DNA of 64,000 nucleotides from Deltaproteobacteria bacterium (lineage in GTDB: Bacteria; Myxococcota_A; Polyangia; GCA-2747355; JADLHG01), in contig JADLHG010000009.1 in assembly GCA_020848905.1 (NCBI GenBank), positions 186,001-250,000 on the forward strand, given 5' to 3'. Positions 1 through 7,931 of this stretch are shown piece by piece; within the stretch, counting starts at the first letter, position 1, and every line of letters begins with the position of its first letter. The notes under the pieces are model-generated. The model made no database searches and had not been told where the DNA came from. It saw nothing but the letters and a program-made list of their open reading frames with translations. The position numbers and the translations under genes were made by a program.

Positions 1-210
1 ACCGAACTTCACGCACTCCGCGTCGCACCAGCAGCCGGACGCGGCCTGCCCGCCGCAGACGCCTTTGCACGAGTTCGTACCGTCGGACTTGAGCTCCCCG
101 CGCGTGATGCTTCCGCGCGCCGCGGGGTCGGGCTCCAGGCTCACTCTGCCGCAGCCATTCGACAGGACGCCGAGCAGCGTCACGAGGGTCAAGGTGTAGG
201 TGCGTCCCAT
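1..210 (-). CDS. Lipoprotein with somatomedin-B-like Cys module (3' end outside window)
   Basis: Only the first 70 residues are present; the gene runs off the left edge of the window. The start is ATG at 210. The N-terminus has a Thr/Leu-rich hydrophobic stretch followed by LSNGC, a lipobox-like site, so it is probably a secreted lipoprotein. Residues about 48-70 read SCKGVCGGQAASGCWCDAEC, a close match to the start of the somatomedin-B-like fold that recurs in myxobacterial surface proteins. Function is unknown; such modules usually sit on extracellular or cell-surface proteins. The 92 nt between this start and the next gene (211-302) hold no recognisable promoter. Confidence 0.7.
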   Translation of the reverse strand, partial: MGRTYTLTLVTLLGVLSNGCGRVSLEPDPAARGSITRGELKSDGTNSCKGVCGGQAASGCWCDAECVKFG

Positions 211-302
211 GGTCTCTCTCCTTGCCGCGCGCGGGGTGAAGGGCGACTGCGAAAGGCCGCGCGGCCTGCACCCTGTTCAATGTGCAGGGAGGCTCGGGCT
301 GA

Positions 303-1280
303 TCACTCGCGCCGCAGCTTTTCCAGCCGGACCCGCAGGCGAGCCGCGCGATCGGTGCGCGGAAAACGACGGAGGAAGTCCCGCGCCAGGACGAGCGCCT
401 GGTCGCGCCGACCCAGGCGCTCCTGCACGAGGACCCGATGGTAGTGGGCCTCCTCGGCGAAGAGCCCGGCCGGATAGGTCTCGAGGTAGCTCGCGAGCAG
501 GGCGTCCGCTCGCCCGAGCTCTCCCGGGGCGCGCAGCGCGGCCAGGGCCCGACGCACCGTGCGCTCCTCCGCCGAGAGACGCTCGGCGGCGTCGGGAGGC
601 GCGCAACTCGTGCGGCGTTCGCCGGCACCGAGCGACAGCGGAGCCCCCTGCGCCGGCGTCACCGACACGCGCCCTTCGCGGACCTCCACGCGCGTGCAGG
701 GGCCATCCACCTCGACGGTGAAGCGGGTCCCGACCACCTGGACCTTCAGATGCTCGGTCTGCACGATGAAGGACTGCTCGGGGCCGAGCTTGTGCACGGC
801 GAAGTCCACCTTCCCGGCCTCGATGGTGAGCGCAGCACGCTTCCATTCCGGGGAGCGCTCCCGAAGCGCGCTATGCGGGGCGAGCTCGAGCCGGTGTGGG
901 CCGAGCGCGACGGCGAGCGACCGGGCGCCGGAGGTGAAGCGACGCGAGGCCGCGGGTGCCGGGCCTTCCGCCCCCCGAGGCGCAAGCGGTCGCGACGCGG
1001 GCGGTGGCGTGCGACGGACCGAAGCGGTCGCAACGGGCGCCGACGAGCCCTCGGGCCGCGCGCGTTCGAAGGCCGCGCGCAGAACGAAGCCCGCGAAGGC
1101 CGCGACGCCCGCGACGGCGAGCGCCAGGACCGGCAACCGGAGGCTCGTGTGCGGACGCTCCGTTCGCTCGAGCGCCCCCGAGACGATCCGGCGCAGCGCG
1201 GCCGGCGACGGCTGCGCGCCGGAGAGCTCGGCCAGCGGCGCCACGCGCGCCTCGTCTGTCGTCCGCGGGGGCGTCGTCAT
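303..1280 (-). CDS. FecR-like membrane regulator with C-terminal TPR-like region
   Basis: A 325-aa protein, probably the membrane or periplasmic partner of the ECF sigma factor encoded just upstream. Residues about 47-70 form one membrane segment (LRLPVLALAVAGVAAFAGFV). After a Pro/Ala-rich linker comes a FecR-type beta domain (about 125-235) with motifs such as SFIVQTEHLKVQVVGTRFTV and VEVREGRVSV. The last 90 residues are Arg/Leu-rich helices that look like a BamD/TPR-type repeat. The ATG at 1280 overlaps the sigma factor stop by 4 nt (ATGA), so translation is coupled. In FecIR systems FecR senses an outer-membrane signal; here the probable sensor is the barrel protein at the head of the operon. 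The role as anti-sigma factor or co-activator is inferred. Confidence 0.8.
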   Translation of the reverse strand: MTTPPRTTDEARVAPLAELSGAQPSPAALRRIVSGALERTERPHTSLRLPVLALAVAGVAAFAGFVLRAAFERARPEGSSAPVATASVRRTPPPASRPLAPRGAEGPAPAASRRFTSGARSLAVALGPHRLELAPHSALRERSPEWKRAALTIEAGKVDFAVHKLGPEQSFIVQTEHLKVQVVGTRFTVEVDGPCTRVEVREGRVSVTPAQGAPLSLGAGERRTSCAPPDAAERLSAEERTVRRALAALRAPGELGRADALLASYLETYPAGLFAEEAHYHRVLVQERLGRRDQALVLARDFLRRFPRTDRAARLRVRLEKLRRE

Positions 1281-1924
1281 GGCTTCCCCCACGAAAGGCC
1301 CGTGCAAGGTCCGTCGGCGTCGAGGTCCCAGCGCGCCCTGAAGGCCTCGCGCGCCAGGCGCAGGCGGCTCGCCACGGTGCCCGGCCGGAGCCCGAGGAGC
1401 TCGGCCGCTTCCTCGCGGGTGAAGCCTTCCAGATCCATGAGCAGGAGCACCTCGGCCTGCGCGGGCGGCAGGGCGGCCAGGCAGCGCCGCACCTCCAGCT
1501 CGCGACCGGCCTCGCGCGGGCTGTCGTGGCCGAAGGCGACCTCGTCGCAGAGCTCGGGGCTCGCGAACCAGCGGCGCCACCAGGTGAGCCGGCGGGCGTT
1601 CGCCACGACCCGGCGCGTGGTCTGGTAGAGCCAGCTCGTGAGCGCCTCCTCGGCGTGGCAGCGATCGATGCGGCGAGCGGCGATGGCCAAGACCTCCTGG
1701 GCCGCGTCCTCGGCCTCGGCGGGCCGGAGCCCGAGAAGCACGGCCCAGCGATAGACCTGGGGCGCGCGCTGTTGGAACAGCACCTCGAAGGCCCGGGCGT
1801 CGCCGGCCTGGCAGCGCGCCAGCAGGCTCGCCGGCGGCGCCTCGGACAGCCGAGAGGGTCCGTTCACCTTCTCCTCATGTGCGGAGAGGCGGGGATTGAT
1901 CACCGCGGCGAGGCGATCGCTCAT
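1277..1924 (-). CDS. ECF-family RNA polymerase sigma factor
   Basis: A 215-aa protein with the two ECF regions: a region-2-like segment near residues 30-90 (AFEVLFQQRAPQVYRWAVLLG, EDAAQEVLAIAARRI, SWLYQTTRRVVANARR) and a sigma-4 helix-turn-helix near 140-195 (LPPAQAEVLLLMDLEGFTREEAAELLGLRPGTVASRLRLAREAFR). It directs RNA polymerase to its own promoters. The start ATG at 1924 overlaps the stop of the upstream barrel gene by 4 nt, and its own stop overlaps the FecR-like start by 4 nt, so all three genes form one coupled operon. The membership of the FecI-like branch is inferred from the FecR-like partner, not from a detailed comparison. Confidence 0.9.
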   Translation of the reverse strand: MSDRLAAVINPRLSAHEEKVNGPSRLSEAPPASLLARCQAGDARAFEVLFQQRAPQVYRWAVLLGLRPAEAEDAAQEVLAIAARRIDRCHAEEALTSWLYQTTRRVVANARRLTWWRRWFASPELCDEVAFGHDSPREAGRELEVRRCLAALPPAQAEVLLLMDLEGFTREEAAELLGLRPGTVASRLRLAREAFRARWDLDADGPCTGLSWGKP

Positions 1925-3231
1925 CGGCCGCCTCCGAAGGCCAGCGTCAGGACCGACTGGGTCGCGAGCCGGCTGAGCGGGGCCGAGGGGCCGCCGGGCA
2001 CCTCCACGGTGCGTCCCGCCGGAAACCAGCTCCCCTCGAGATGCAGGCCGAGCTCGAGCCGGGCGGGCAGCCGCAGCGTGACGGCGAGACCCAGGGCGAG
2101 GCCGAGGTCCACGAAGGAATGCGCCTCGGCGGCGGCCAGGTCCAGGCGGCGCACGGTGAGGTGCTCGACGAGAAACGCGCCGAGCGCCTCGAAGCGCACC
2201 GGACCCCGTCGGAAGAGGCGCGGTTGCCAGCCGGCCCCGAGCGGCACGCCGGTGACCTGCACGGGCCGCCCCTCGAGGGTCCACTCCGCGGGGAGCTGGT
2301 AGCCCGCGCGAACGAACAGGCTCCGGAAGCGGAGCGCGCCCCCGAGCTCGGCGGTGAAAAGTGCCGTGCTGCGGTAGCGGCCCGCGAGGTGCGCCTGCAG
2401 GCGAAGGTCGTCGAGCCAGCCGGAGCCGCGCGGCGAGGCGCTACGGCGCAGCCCGAGCGAGGGTCCGCCGCGATCCTCGACGGACGGGGGCGACGGCACG
2501 GCAGGCGGCGGCGGCACGGCGGAAGCCACCGAGGCTGCAGGCCGCTCGGCACGACGAGGGGGCGCGGCCGCGGGAGACGGCACGGCGGCCCGCGCTGCGA
2601 CGCGAGGCGGTGGCGCGGGCGGCGCCACCGAGGGTGAAGTGGATGAAGGGGCCGGCGGCGGCGGGGAGGTCGGCGACGAGACCATCGATCGTGCAGTGGA
2701 GGGCCGCGTCGCGAGCGGCCGTGCATTCCGTGCCGCGGGCGCCCGGATCGCGGCGGCAGGCTCGTCGGGTTCTGCTGCGGGGGGCACGGCGGCGCGAGGC
2801 GGGGGTCGCTTCGGCCCCACTCGCCACGCGACGCCTCGTTCGGCCAGGAGCGCCTCGAGCAGCACCGAAAGCTCGCTCAGCCGTCCCCGCGCGTGGAGCT
2901 GGGACAGGACCGCCTCGGCCCGCACCACCCACGGGACCTCGCGCCGCAGACGCTGGCCGGTGCGCGGAGCGAGCACCGCGTAGACGCGTCCGCGCTGCGC
3001 CTCGAACCAGAACGTGGGCCGGCCGTTCGAACCGCGCGCGCAGGTCCGCCGCGAGACGAGCTCGAGCCGCACCTCCGCGAGCCAGCCCTCGAGGCTGCGG
3101 GCGGCAAGCGCCTCACCCGCCGGATCGTCCACGCAGACGAGCAGCTTCTCCGCACGCGCGACCCCGCCGGAACCGGCCACCACAGCCAGTCCGACGAGCG
3201 ACGCACCGAGGATCCAAGAGCGCTGCTGCAC
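1921..3231 (-). CDS. Secreted protein with Pro-rich linker and C-terminal outer-membrane-barrel-like domain
   Basis: A 436-aa protein with a Sec signal peptide (cleavage near GVARA/EK). Residues about 28-135 form a globular domain with two Cys. A long low-complexity linker rich in Pro, Ala and Ser follows (about 150-265). The C-terminal 160 residues have the alternating hydrophobic pattern of outer-membrane beta strands and end in LTLAFGGGR. It is the first gene of a coupled operon with an ECF sigma factor and a FecR-like protein, so it may be the envelope sensor, with the linker spanning the periplasm or peptidoglycan. This architecture does not match a family I can name. A sigma-54-type promoter lies about 45 nt upstream of the start. 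Confidence 0.65.
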   Translation of the reverse strand: MQQRSWILGASLVGLAVVAGSGGVARAEKLLVCVDDPAGEALAARSLEGWLAEVRLELVSRRTCARGSNGRPTFWFEAQRGRVYAVLAPRTGQRLRREVPWVVRAEAVLSQLHARGRLSELSVLLEALLAERGVAWRVGPKRPPPRAAVPPAAEPDEPAAAIRAPAARNARPLATRPSTARSMVSSPTSPPPPAPSSTSPSVAPPAPPPRVAARAAVPSPAAAPPRRAERPAASVASAVPPPPAVPSPPSVEDRGGPSLGLRRSASPRGSGWLDDLRLQAHLAGRYRSTALFTAELGGALRFRSLFVRAGYQLPAEWTLEGRPVQVTGVPLGAGWQPRLFRRGPVRFEALGAFLVEHLTVRRLDLAAAEAHSFVDLGLALGLAVTLRLPARLELGLHLEGSWFPAGRTVEVPGGPSAPLSRLATQSVLTLAFGGGR

Positions 3232-3275
3232 GGCTATCCCAGCCCACCCGAGGTAACGACCCTAGGCCAGCGCAT

Positions 3276-3291
3276 AGCAGGACACGTGCCA
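3276..3291 (-). promoter_or_regulatory. Sigma-54-type -24/-12 promoter for the barrel/sigma/FecR operon
   Basis: On the minus strand the sequence reads TGGCACGTGTCCTGCT. It matches the sigma-54 consensus TGGCACG-N4-TTGC at all but one position, with the essential GG and GC separated by exactly 10 nt. The predicted start site, about 12 nt beyond the GC, leaves roughly a 35-nt leader before the ATG at 3231. Two ATTCCGT copies 31 nt apart (3360-3366 and 3391-3397) lie about 95-130 nt upstream of the predicted start site, where activator sites are usual. Both assignments are by pattern only. Confidence 0.65.
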
Positions 3292-3414
3292 CCGGCGGCA
3301 GCACGCCAAGCGTCCGGAGTCGCGGGGTTTGACTCGAGCGAGCCTCGGGGCGCCGCGGAATTCCGTCAGCCGCGCGCCGGTGCTCTCAGGATTCCGTGGG
3401 GCCCAACCGGCGCG

Positions 3415-4218
3415 CTACTCGCACTGCTTGGTGGACTTGTTGCAGATGCCGCCCAGGTTCTTGCACGGCTCGCAGGTCTCGCCGTTCTTGCCGCACGCGA
3501 GGTCGGAGGTGCCGACCTGACAGGAGACGACCCCCGTCGAGCGCTTGCAGCAGCCCGTGCACTTGTTGGTCGCGCACTTGCCGTTGCAGCCGTCATCGGC
3601 TCCGTCGCACTTGCCGTCGCACTTCGGCGTGCAGGTCGCCACGCACGCGTTCGCGACGCAGAAGTTCATCGACTTGGCCTTGCAGTCCTCGCACAGCACG
3701 CCCCCCTTGCCGCAGCGATCCACGGCCATCCCGCCGTAGCACTCGAAGGCCGCCGTGCAGCAGCCGCTGCAACCGTTCGTGGGGCAGGTGCCGTTGCACT
3801 TGTCGTCGGCCCCCTTGCACTTGCCGGCGCAGCTCGGCTTGCACGGTCCGGTGTCGCCCTTCGGCCCGTCGGTCCTGGCGCCACCGTCGCTCTTCGGCCC
3901 CACGCTGCCATCCACCCCTTCGCACGCGCCGTTCAGGCAGCTCGGCGGATTCCCGCCCACCGACGGACACTGCACGCACTGCACGCCGTCACGGCCGCAG
4001 GCCGCGGCGGTCGGCGCGGACTCGCACACGTCTCCGACGCAGCAGCCCTGGCAGTTGTGCGGCCCGCAGCTCGAGATCTGCGAACCGTCGGCCGTGCCCT
4101 GCCCCACCCGCGCATCCTTGTCGGACTTGGAGTCGCCGGCGCACGCCGCGATGACGAGCCCGAGTCCGAGGGCGAGGGGGGGAAGCGCACGCGCGAGACG
4201 GGAAGGAAACGACGGCAT
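3415..4218 (-). CDS. Cys-rich repeat lipoprotein
   Basis: A 267-aa protein with a lipobox signal peptide (LGLVIAACAG, lipidated Cys near residue 27) and a short Asp/Lys-rich linker. Most of the chain is Cys-rich modules: CGPHNCQGCCVGDVCE, CKPSCAGKCKGADDKCNGTC, CSGCCTAAFECYGG, CTPKCDGKCDGADDGCNGKC, CTGCCKRSTGVVSCQ. The pattern C-x3-C-x3-C-x2-A-D-D-x-C-x-G-x-C occurs twice with little change, so the gene grew by internal duplication. Disulphide-knotted surface proteins of this sort are common in Myxococcota, usually without known function. A clear ribosome binding site (CAGGAGGAGC) precedes ATG 4218, and a sigma-54-type promoter lies a further 35 nt upstream. Confidence 0.8.
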   Translation of the reverse strand: MPSFPSRLARALPPLALGLGLVIAACAGDSKSDKDARVGQGTADGSQISSCGPHNCQGCCVGDVCESAPTAAACGRDGVQCVQCPSVGGNPPSCLNGACEGVDGSVGPKSDGGARTDGPKGDTGPCKPSCAGKCKGADDKCNGTCPTNGCSGCCTAAFECYGGMAVDRCGKGGVLCEDCKAKSMNFCVANACVATCTPKCDGKCDGADDGCNGKCATNKCTGCCKRSTGVVSCQVGTSDLACGKNGETCEPCKNLGGICNKSTKQCE

Positions 4219-4252
4219 CTGCTCCTCCTGGGTCGTGCCACAGGGTCGCAAG

Positions 4253-4268
4253 TGCAGTGCCCGTGCCA
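4253..4268 (-). promoter_or_regulatory. Sigma-54-type -24/-12 promoter for the Cys-rich lipoprotein
   Basis: The minus strand reads TGGCACGGGCACTGCA: TGGCACG, four bases, then CTGC, with GG and GC 10 nt apart. It has the same single departure from consensus (CTGC for TTGC) as the promoter at 3276-3291. The expected start site gives a leader of about 24 nt that contains the ribosome binding site of the gene starting at 4218. The tandem 18-mers at 4358-4397 lie about 115-155 nt upstream of that start site, a normal distance for binding of a sigma-54 activator. Confidence 0.65.
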
Positions 4269-4357
4269 AGACCCTCCGCCGCAAGCCACCGATCTCATGA
4301 GGCGCCATCGGGCGCTGCCGACGCCGCGAGTGGCCAGTCCGGCCAGCGGAGCCTGGG

Positions 4358-4397
4358 GTCCGGTGGTCCCTCGCGCGAAGTCCGGTGGTCCCTCGCG
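4358..4397. repeat. Two 18-bp direct repeats with a 22-bp period in a divergent intergenic region
   Basis: GTCCGGTGGTCCCTCGCG occurs at 4358-4375 and again, identically, at 4380-4397. The 22-bp period places the copies on about the same face of the helix. They lie in the 291-nt gap between the divergent genes starting at 4218 and 4510, and upstream of the sigma-54-type promoter at 4253-4268. A binding site for an enhancer-binding protein is a reasonable guess. A simple slipped-strand duplication is the alternative. Confidence 0.6.
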
Positions 4398-4509
4398 GTG
4401 CGCCGCGTGCCGCGGTGCGGGAATAGCTACGCCCCCTGACCCGTTCCCTTGGCCGCCCGGGCGCCGCGCGCGCCGGGTGCCATCTGCGACGGACCCCAGG
4501 GAGACCTCC

Positions 4510-5313
4510 ATGACCTGCGCAGCTCCACGATCCCTCACGCTGCTCGTCCTCTCGGTCGCCGCGAGCCTCCTCGGGTGCGGCAGCCGGACGGCCCTGCTCG
4601 CCGACACGGGCGGCGCGGGCAAGTCCGAGGCCGGCCTCGCGCTCGCGGACGGAGCGCCGGGCGACGGTGCGCTGGCGGACGGTCTCATCCCCCGCCTCGA
4701 CGCCGCCGTCCGCACCGACGCGACGAGCTGCACCTGTCCCCCGGGAGAGGTCTGGCGCCGCAGTCCGTGCACGCCCACCGACCAGCTCGGCTGCGGCTCG
4801 AGCTGCACGCCGGGGCTCTCGGGAAGCTGCTCCGCGGGCTATCGCTGCGATTCGTGCGGAGCCAGCCCCGCCTGTTCCGCGAGCTCGTGCCGCCCGGCGT
4901 GCGTGCTGGAGCCCGCGCAGGCGGTTCGCGGTGGATTGCGGCTCCTCGACACGAGCGGCCCCGCCGGCGACACGATGATCGGCGTGCAAGGTACCAACTG
5001 GTACGTGGGCGCGCTCTTCTACAAGGTGCGGATGGCCGGCCAGGAGCTGATGCAGGACATCACGGCCATGGCCTGCACGGTGAAGGCGATCTTCAAGAAC
5101 GTCCCGCCGGGGGTCCACGCGGTCGAGGTCTCGCAGTACGGCGGCAAGGAGCCCTGGGTGCTCGCCGGCTTCTACACCGCGCTGAGCGGCGTGACCCCGG
5201 GGCCGACGGTGCAGCCCGGCTTCCCCTGCTCGACGGGCGGAGCGCCCTGCGCCGCCGCCAAGCCCTACGTGTGCACCTGCATGCGGGACGGTCGCTGCGG
5301 TTGCGAAAAATAG
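4510..5313 (+). CDS. Cys-rich lipoprotein with IPT/TIG-like domain
   Basis: A 267-aa secreted lipoprotein. The signal peptide ends LLGC near residue 21, followed by an Asp/Ala/Gly linker (about 22-70). A Cys-rich module covers about 74-135 (SCTCPPGEVW, CGSSCTPGLSGSCSAGYRCDSCG). A domain from about 145 to 225 (DTMIGVQGTNWY, ACTVKAIFKNVPPGVHAVEV) resembles an IPT/TIG-type immunoglobulin-like fold. The tail is Cys-rich again (CTCMRDGRCGCEK). The ATG at 4510 has AGGGAG upstream and gives a clean signal peptide. The start of the next gene lies inside the last codons of this one, so the two are co-transcribed. No enzymatic function is suggested. Confidence 0.75.
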   Translation: MTCAAPRSLTLLVLSVAASLLGCGSRTALLADTGGAGKSEAGLALADGAPGDGALADGLIPRLDAAVRTDATSCTCPPGEVWRRSPCTPTDQLGCGSSCTPGLSGSCSAGYRCDSCGASPACSASSCRPACVLEPAQAVRGGLRLLDTSGPAGDTMIGVQGTNWYVGALFYKVRMAGQELMQDITAMACTVKAIFKNVPPGVHAVEVSQYGGKEPWVLAGFYTALSGVTPGPTVQPGFPCSTGGAPCAAAKPYVCTCMRDGRCGCEK

Positions 5314-6239
5314 CGCTCACGCTGAGCCTCCTCGGCGCGTGTACCGCCGAGCTCCGCGGTGGGCACGACGCGGCCCCCCGGGCAGAAGCGAGCGCCTCCC
5401 CCGTCGACGCGACGGTCGCCGATCGAACGGTCGTTCCTCCGGTGCGGGACCTCGCCGCGCCCCCCCGCGACCTCGGCGTGCCCGTCGACGCGGCGCCACC
5501 GTGCACCAAGGACTGCGTGCCGATGGTCTGGATCCCGGCGGGCACCTTCCTGATGGGCGCCACCAACGTGCCCGGCGAATCCCGCCCGCAACACGCGGTC
5601 ACCCTCTCGCGCGGCTTCTGGCTCGACAAGTACGAGGTCTCGCAGAAGCGCTACAAGCGCTGCCTGGACGAGGGCGCGTGCGCGAAGCCCGAGGGAAGCT
5701 TCGACGGCGCGACCGAGCGCGCGGTCTACGGCATCCCCTGGAGCGTGGCGGAAGCGTACTGCCGCTGGGCCGGCAAGCGCCTGCCCACCGAGGCCGAATG
5801 GGAGCGCGCGGGCTGCGGCGACGGCGTGCGCTGCTACCCCTGGGGCGGACAGAAGCAGGGCGGCTCCGACTGCACCGACAAGCCGGACTGCGCGAAGGCC
5901 GCGCACTGCCTGAAATCCCAGTGTGCGGGGGGCGCCTGCTACAACACGCCGCAGGACGTGGGGCAGTTCGAGGCGGCAGGGAACCGCTCGGCCTTTGGCG
6001 TGGTGAACCTGGCGGGCAACGTGTGGGAGTGGGTGCAGGACATCTGGACGCCGGACTTCTCGTGGTGCACGAGCGGCTGCGTCGATCCGCTGCCCAAGGG
6101 GAGCTCCTCGCAGCACGTGATGAAAGGGGGCTCCTGGGTCAGCGAGGAGGTCTTCCTGCGCTGCGCGGCGCGCTACCACGACGGTGCGGGAGGCTTTCCG
6201 ACCATCGAGGTCGGGATCCGCTGCGCGCGGAGCCCCTGA
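5301..6239 (+). CDS. Lipoprotein with formylglycine-generating-enzyme (SUMF1-type) fold
   Basis: A 312-aa protein. The only plausible start is TTG at 5301, which gives MRKIALTLSLLGAC, a short lipoprotein signal peptide; it overlaps the end of the preceding gene by 13 nt. After a linker (about 16-75) the domain runs to the C-terminus: VWIPAGTFLMGA, FWLDKYEVSQKRYKRCL, AEAYCRWAGKRLPTEAEWERA, NLAGNVWEWVQD, MKGGSWVSEEVFLRCAARY, GIRCA. These are the hallmarks of the FGE-sulfatase fold. I do not see the paired active-site Cys of a true sulfatase-activating enzyme, so a structural or binding role at the cell surface is as likely as catalysis. Myxobacteria carry many such paralogues. Confidence 0.8.
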   Translation: MRKIALTLSLLGACTAELRGGHDAAPRAEASASPVDATVADRTVVPPVRDLAAPPRDLGVPVDAAPPCTKDCVPMVWIPAGTFLMGATNVPGESRPQHAVTLSRGFWLDKYEVSQKRYKRCLDEGACAKPEGSFDGATERAVYGIPWSVAEAYCRWAGKRLPTEAEWERAGCGDGVRCYPWGGQKQGGSDCTDKPDCAKAAHCLKSQCAGGACYNTPQDVGQFEAAGNRSAFGVVNLAGNVWEWVQDIWTPDFSWCTSGCVDPLPKGSSSQHVMKGGSWVSEEVFLRCAARYHDGAGGFPTIEVGIRCARSP

Positions 6240-6347
6240 GCGGAACCCCTGAGCAAGACCTCCGCGAGCGGGCTCGTACGCCGACGGCGCGAGGCGCCCC
6301 CCCGAGTGCGCTATCATGTCCGTTACACCAGGTGAGGGGTTCCCTTC

Positions 6348-7433
6348 ATGGCGCATCGACGCACGCGCGAGCATTTCCACGGCTGCCTCCTCGGAGGGGC
6401 GGTGGGCGACGCGCTCGGCGCGCCGATCGAGTTCGATTCGCTGGCCGAGATCCGCGCGAAGTACGGGCCGGCGGGGCTCACCGACTACGTCCCCGCCTAC
6501 GGCGTCCCCTGCGCGATCACCGACGACACGCAGCTCACGCTCTTCACGGCCGAGGCGCTGCTGCGCGCGGACAACGAGCGGAGGCTGCGCGGGAGCACCG
6601 CGCCGACCGACCACGCCCGCCGCGCCTACCTGCGCTGGCTCCACACGCAGGCCTCTCCGCTGCGCCCGGAGGCCGGTGAGCCCGGTTTTCTCCTCGGCGT
6701 GCCGGAGGTCTTTTCGCGGCGCGCGCCGGGATCGACCTGCCTGAGCGCGCTCGAGGCCGGCGGCGAGGGGAGCCTCGCGTCCCCCACGAACCTGAGCAAG
6801 GGCTGCGGGGGCGTGATGCGCGCGGCCCCGGTGGGCCTCGTGCGGAGGAGTTTCTGCGACCCCTTCGCGGAGGGGGCGGCCTTCGCCGCGCTCACCCACG
6901 GCCACCCCTCGGGCTACCTCCCGGCGGGCTTCCTCGCGCAGCTCGTCTTCGAGCTCGCGCACGGGGCTGCCCTGAAAGAGGCCATCACGGGGACGCTGCC
7001 GCGCCTTCGCACCTACCCGGGGCACGAGGAGACGCTCGCCGCGGTGGAGGCCGCGCTTGCGCTCGCCGCGCGCGGCGGACCCCGGCGTCCCGAGGAGCTC
7101 GAGGCCCTCGGCGGGGCGTGGGTCGGCGAGGAGGCTCTGGCCATCGGCCTCACCTGCGCGCTCGTGGCCCGCGACTTCGCTCACGGCGTGCTCCTCGCGG
7201 TGAACCACGGGGGCGACAGCGACAGCACCGGCAGCGTGGCGGGAAATCTCCTCGGTCTGCTCTACGGGGCCTCGGGCATCCCGCCCGCCTGGCGCGCGCG
7301 CGTCGAGCTCGGCTCCGTGATCGAGGAGCTGGCCGGCGATCTCCACCGCCACTTCGGCGAGGGCGTGCCCCCCGAGCAAGCGCTCGCCCCGCACGGGCGC
7401 GCCGAGGACTGGCTCAAGTTCCCGGGGGAGTGA
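6348..7433 (+). CDS. ADP-ribosylglycohydrolase (DraG/ARH family)
   Basis: A 361-aa cytoplasmic enzyme of the usual family length. The binuclear-metal motifs are intact: LLGGAVGDALGAPIEF near residues 14-29, ITDDTQLTLFTAEAL near 62-76 (the metal-binding TDDT), and NHGGDSDSTGSVAGNLLG near 285-302. The family removes ADP-ribose from arginine or other acceptors in proteins, or from small ADP-ribosylated molecules; the substrate cannot be read from sequence. The ATG follows GGTGAGGGG. No matching ADP-ribosyltransferase is seen in the window. The gene is monocistronic and converges on the next gene with only 15 nt between stops. Confidence 0.9.
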   Translation: MAHRRTREHFHGCLLGGAVGDALGAPIEFDSLAEIRAKYGPAGLTDYVPAYGVPCAITDDTQLTLFTAEALLRADNERRLRGSTAPTDHARRAYLRWLHTQASPLRPEAGEPGFLLGVPEVFSRRAPGSTCLSALEAGGEGSLASPTNLSKGCGGVMRAAPVGLVRRSFCDPFAEGAAFAALTHGHPSGYLPAGFLAQLVFELAHGAALKEAITGTLPRLRTYPGHEETLAAVEAALALAARGGPRRPEELEALGGAWVGEEALAIGLTCALVARDFAHGVLLAVNHGGDSDSTGSVAGNLLGLLYGASGIPPAWRARVELGSVIEELAGDLHRHFGEGVPPEQALAPHGRAEDWLKFPGE

Positions 7434-7448
7434 TCCCGCGCGAGGCCC

Positions 7449-7931
7449 TTACTGCGGGCAGGGAGGCTTCGGGCACTTGCAGGTCGTGCCCTCGCACTGG
7501 GCCGCGCAGCCACCCACGCAGGTGTAGCCGCACTTGCAGCCCACGGTCCAATCGTTGGTGCAGTTGGTCCACGGGTTCTTGCACTCGCACTGGCTGTTGC
7601 CGTTGCAGGTCGCGTTCGAGCCGCACTGGGTCGGCCCCGTGCAGGCCTTCGTCAGCATGTCCTTCCCGGGGATCACCTTGAAGTCGTAGAGCCGCGCGTC
7701 GGCCCTCGGGCGGCTGTCGCGTCGTACCGCGCCGTCCCCGGTCACCTTGCCGTCGCCGCTGACCGCGCCGTCCCCCGTCGCGGCGCCATCCGCCGCGCCC
7801 CAGAGGTCCGCCACCGACATGGCGTCCTGGCGCGCGCCTCCGCCGTCGCCGACCTTGGCCTTCCCGCCGCAGCCGCCCAGCAGGGCCGTCAGGGTCACGA
7901 CCAGGGCTCCTCGGTGAGCCGCTCCTCGCAT
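7449..7931 (-). CDS. Small Cys-rich lipoprotein
   Basis: A 160-aa protein with a lipobox signal peptide (VTLTALLGGCGG, Cys near residue 21). An Asp/Gly/Ala linker with three repeats of the type GDGAV/GDGKV follows (about 28-80). The C-terminal domain has 14 or so Cys in EGF-like spacing (CTGPTQCGSNATCNGNSQCEC, CKCGYTCVGGCAAQCEG, CKCPKPPCPQ). It is a typical myxobacterial surface lipoprotein without a recognised function. The start at 7931 is the first ATG giving a complete signal peptide. Confidence 0.75.
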   Translation of the reverse strand: MRGAAHRGALVVTLTALLGGCGGKAKVGDGGGARQDAMSVADLWGAADGAATGDGAVSGDGKVTGDGAVRRDSRPRADARLYDFKVIPGKDMLTKACTGPTQCGSNATCNGNSQCECKNPWTNCTNDWTVGCKCGYTCVGGCAAQCEGTTCKCPKPPCPQ

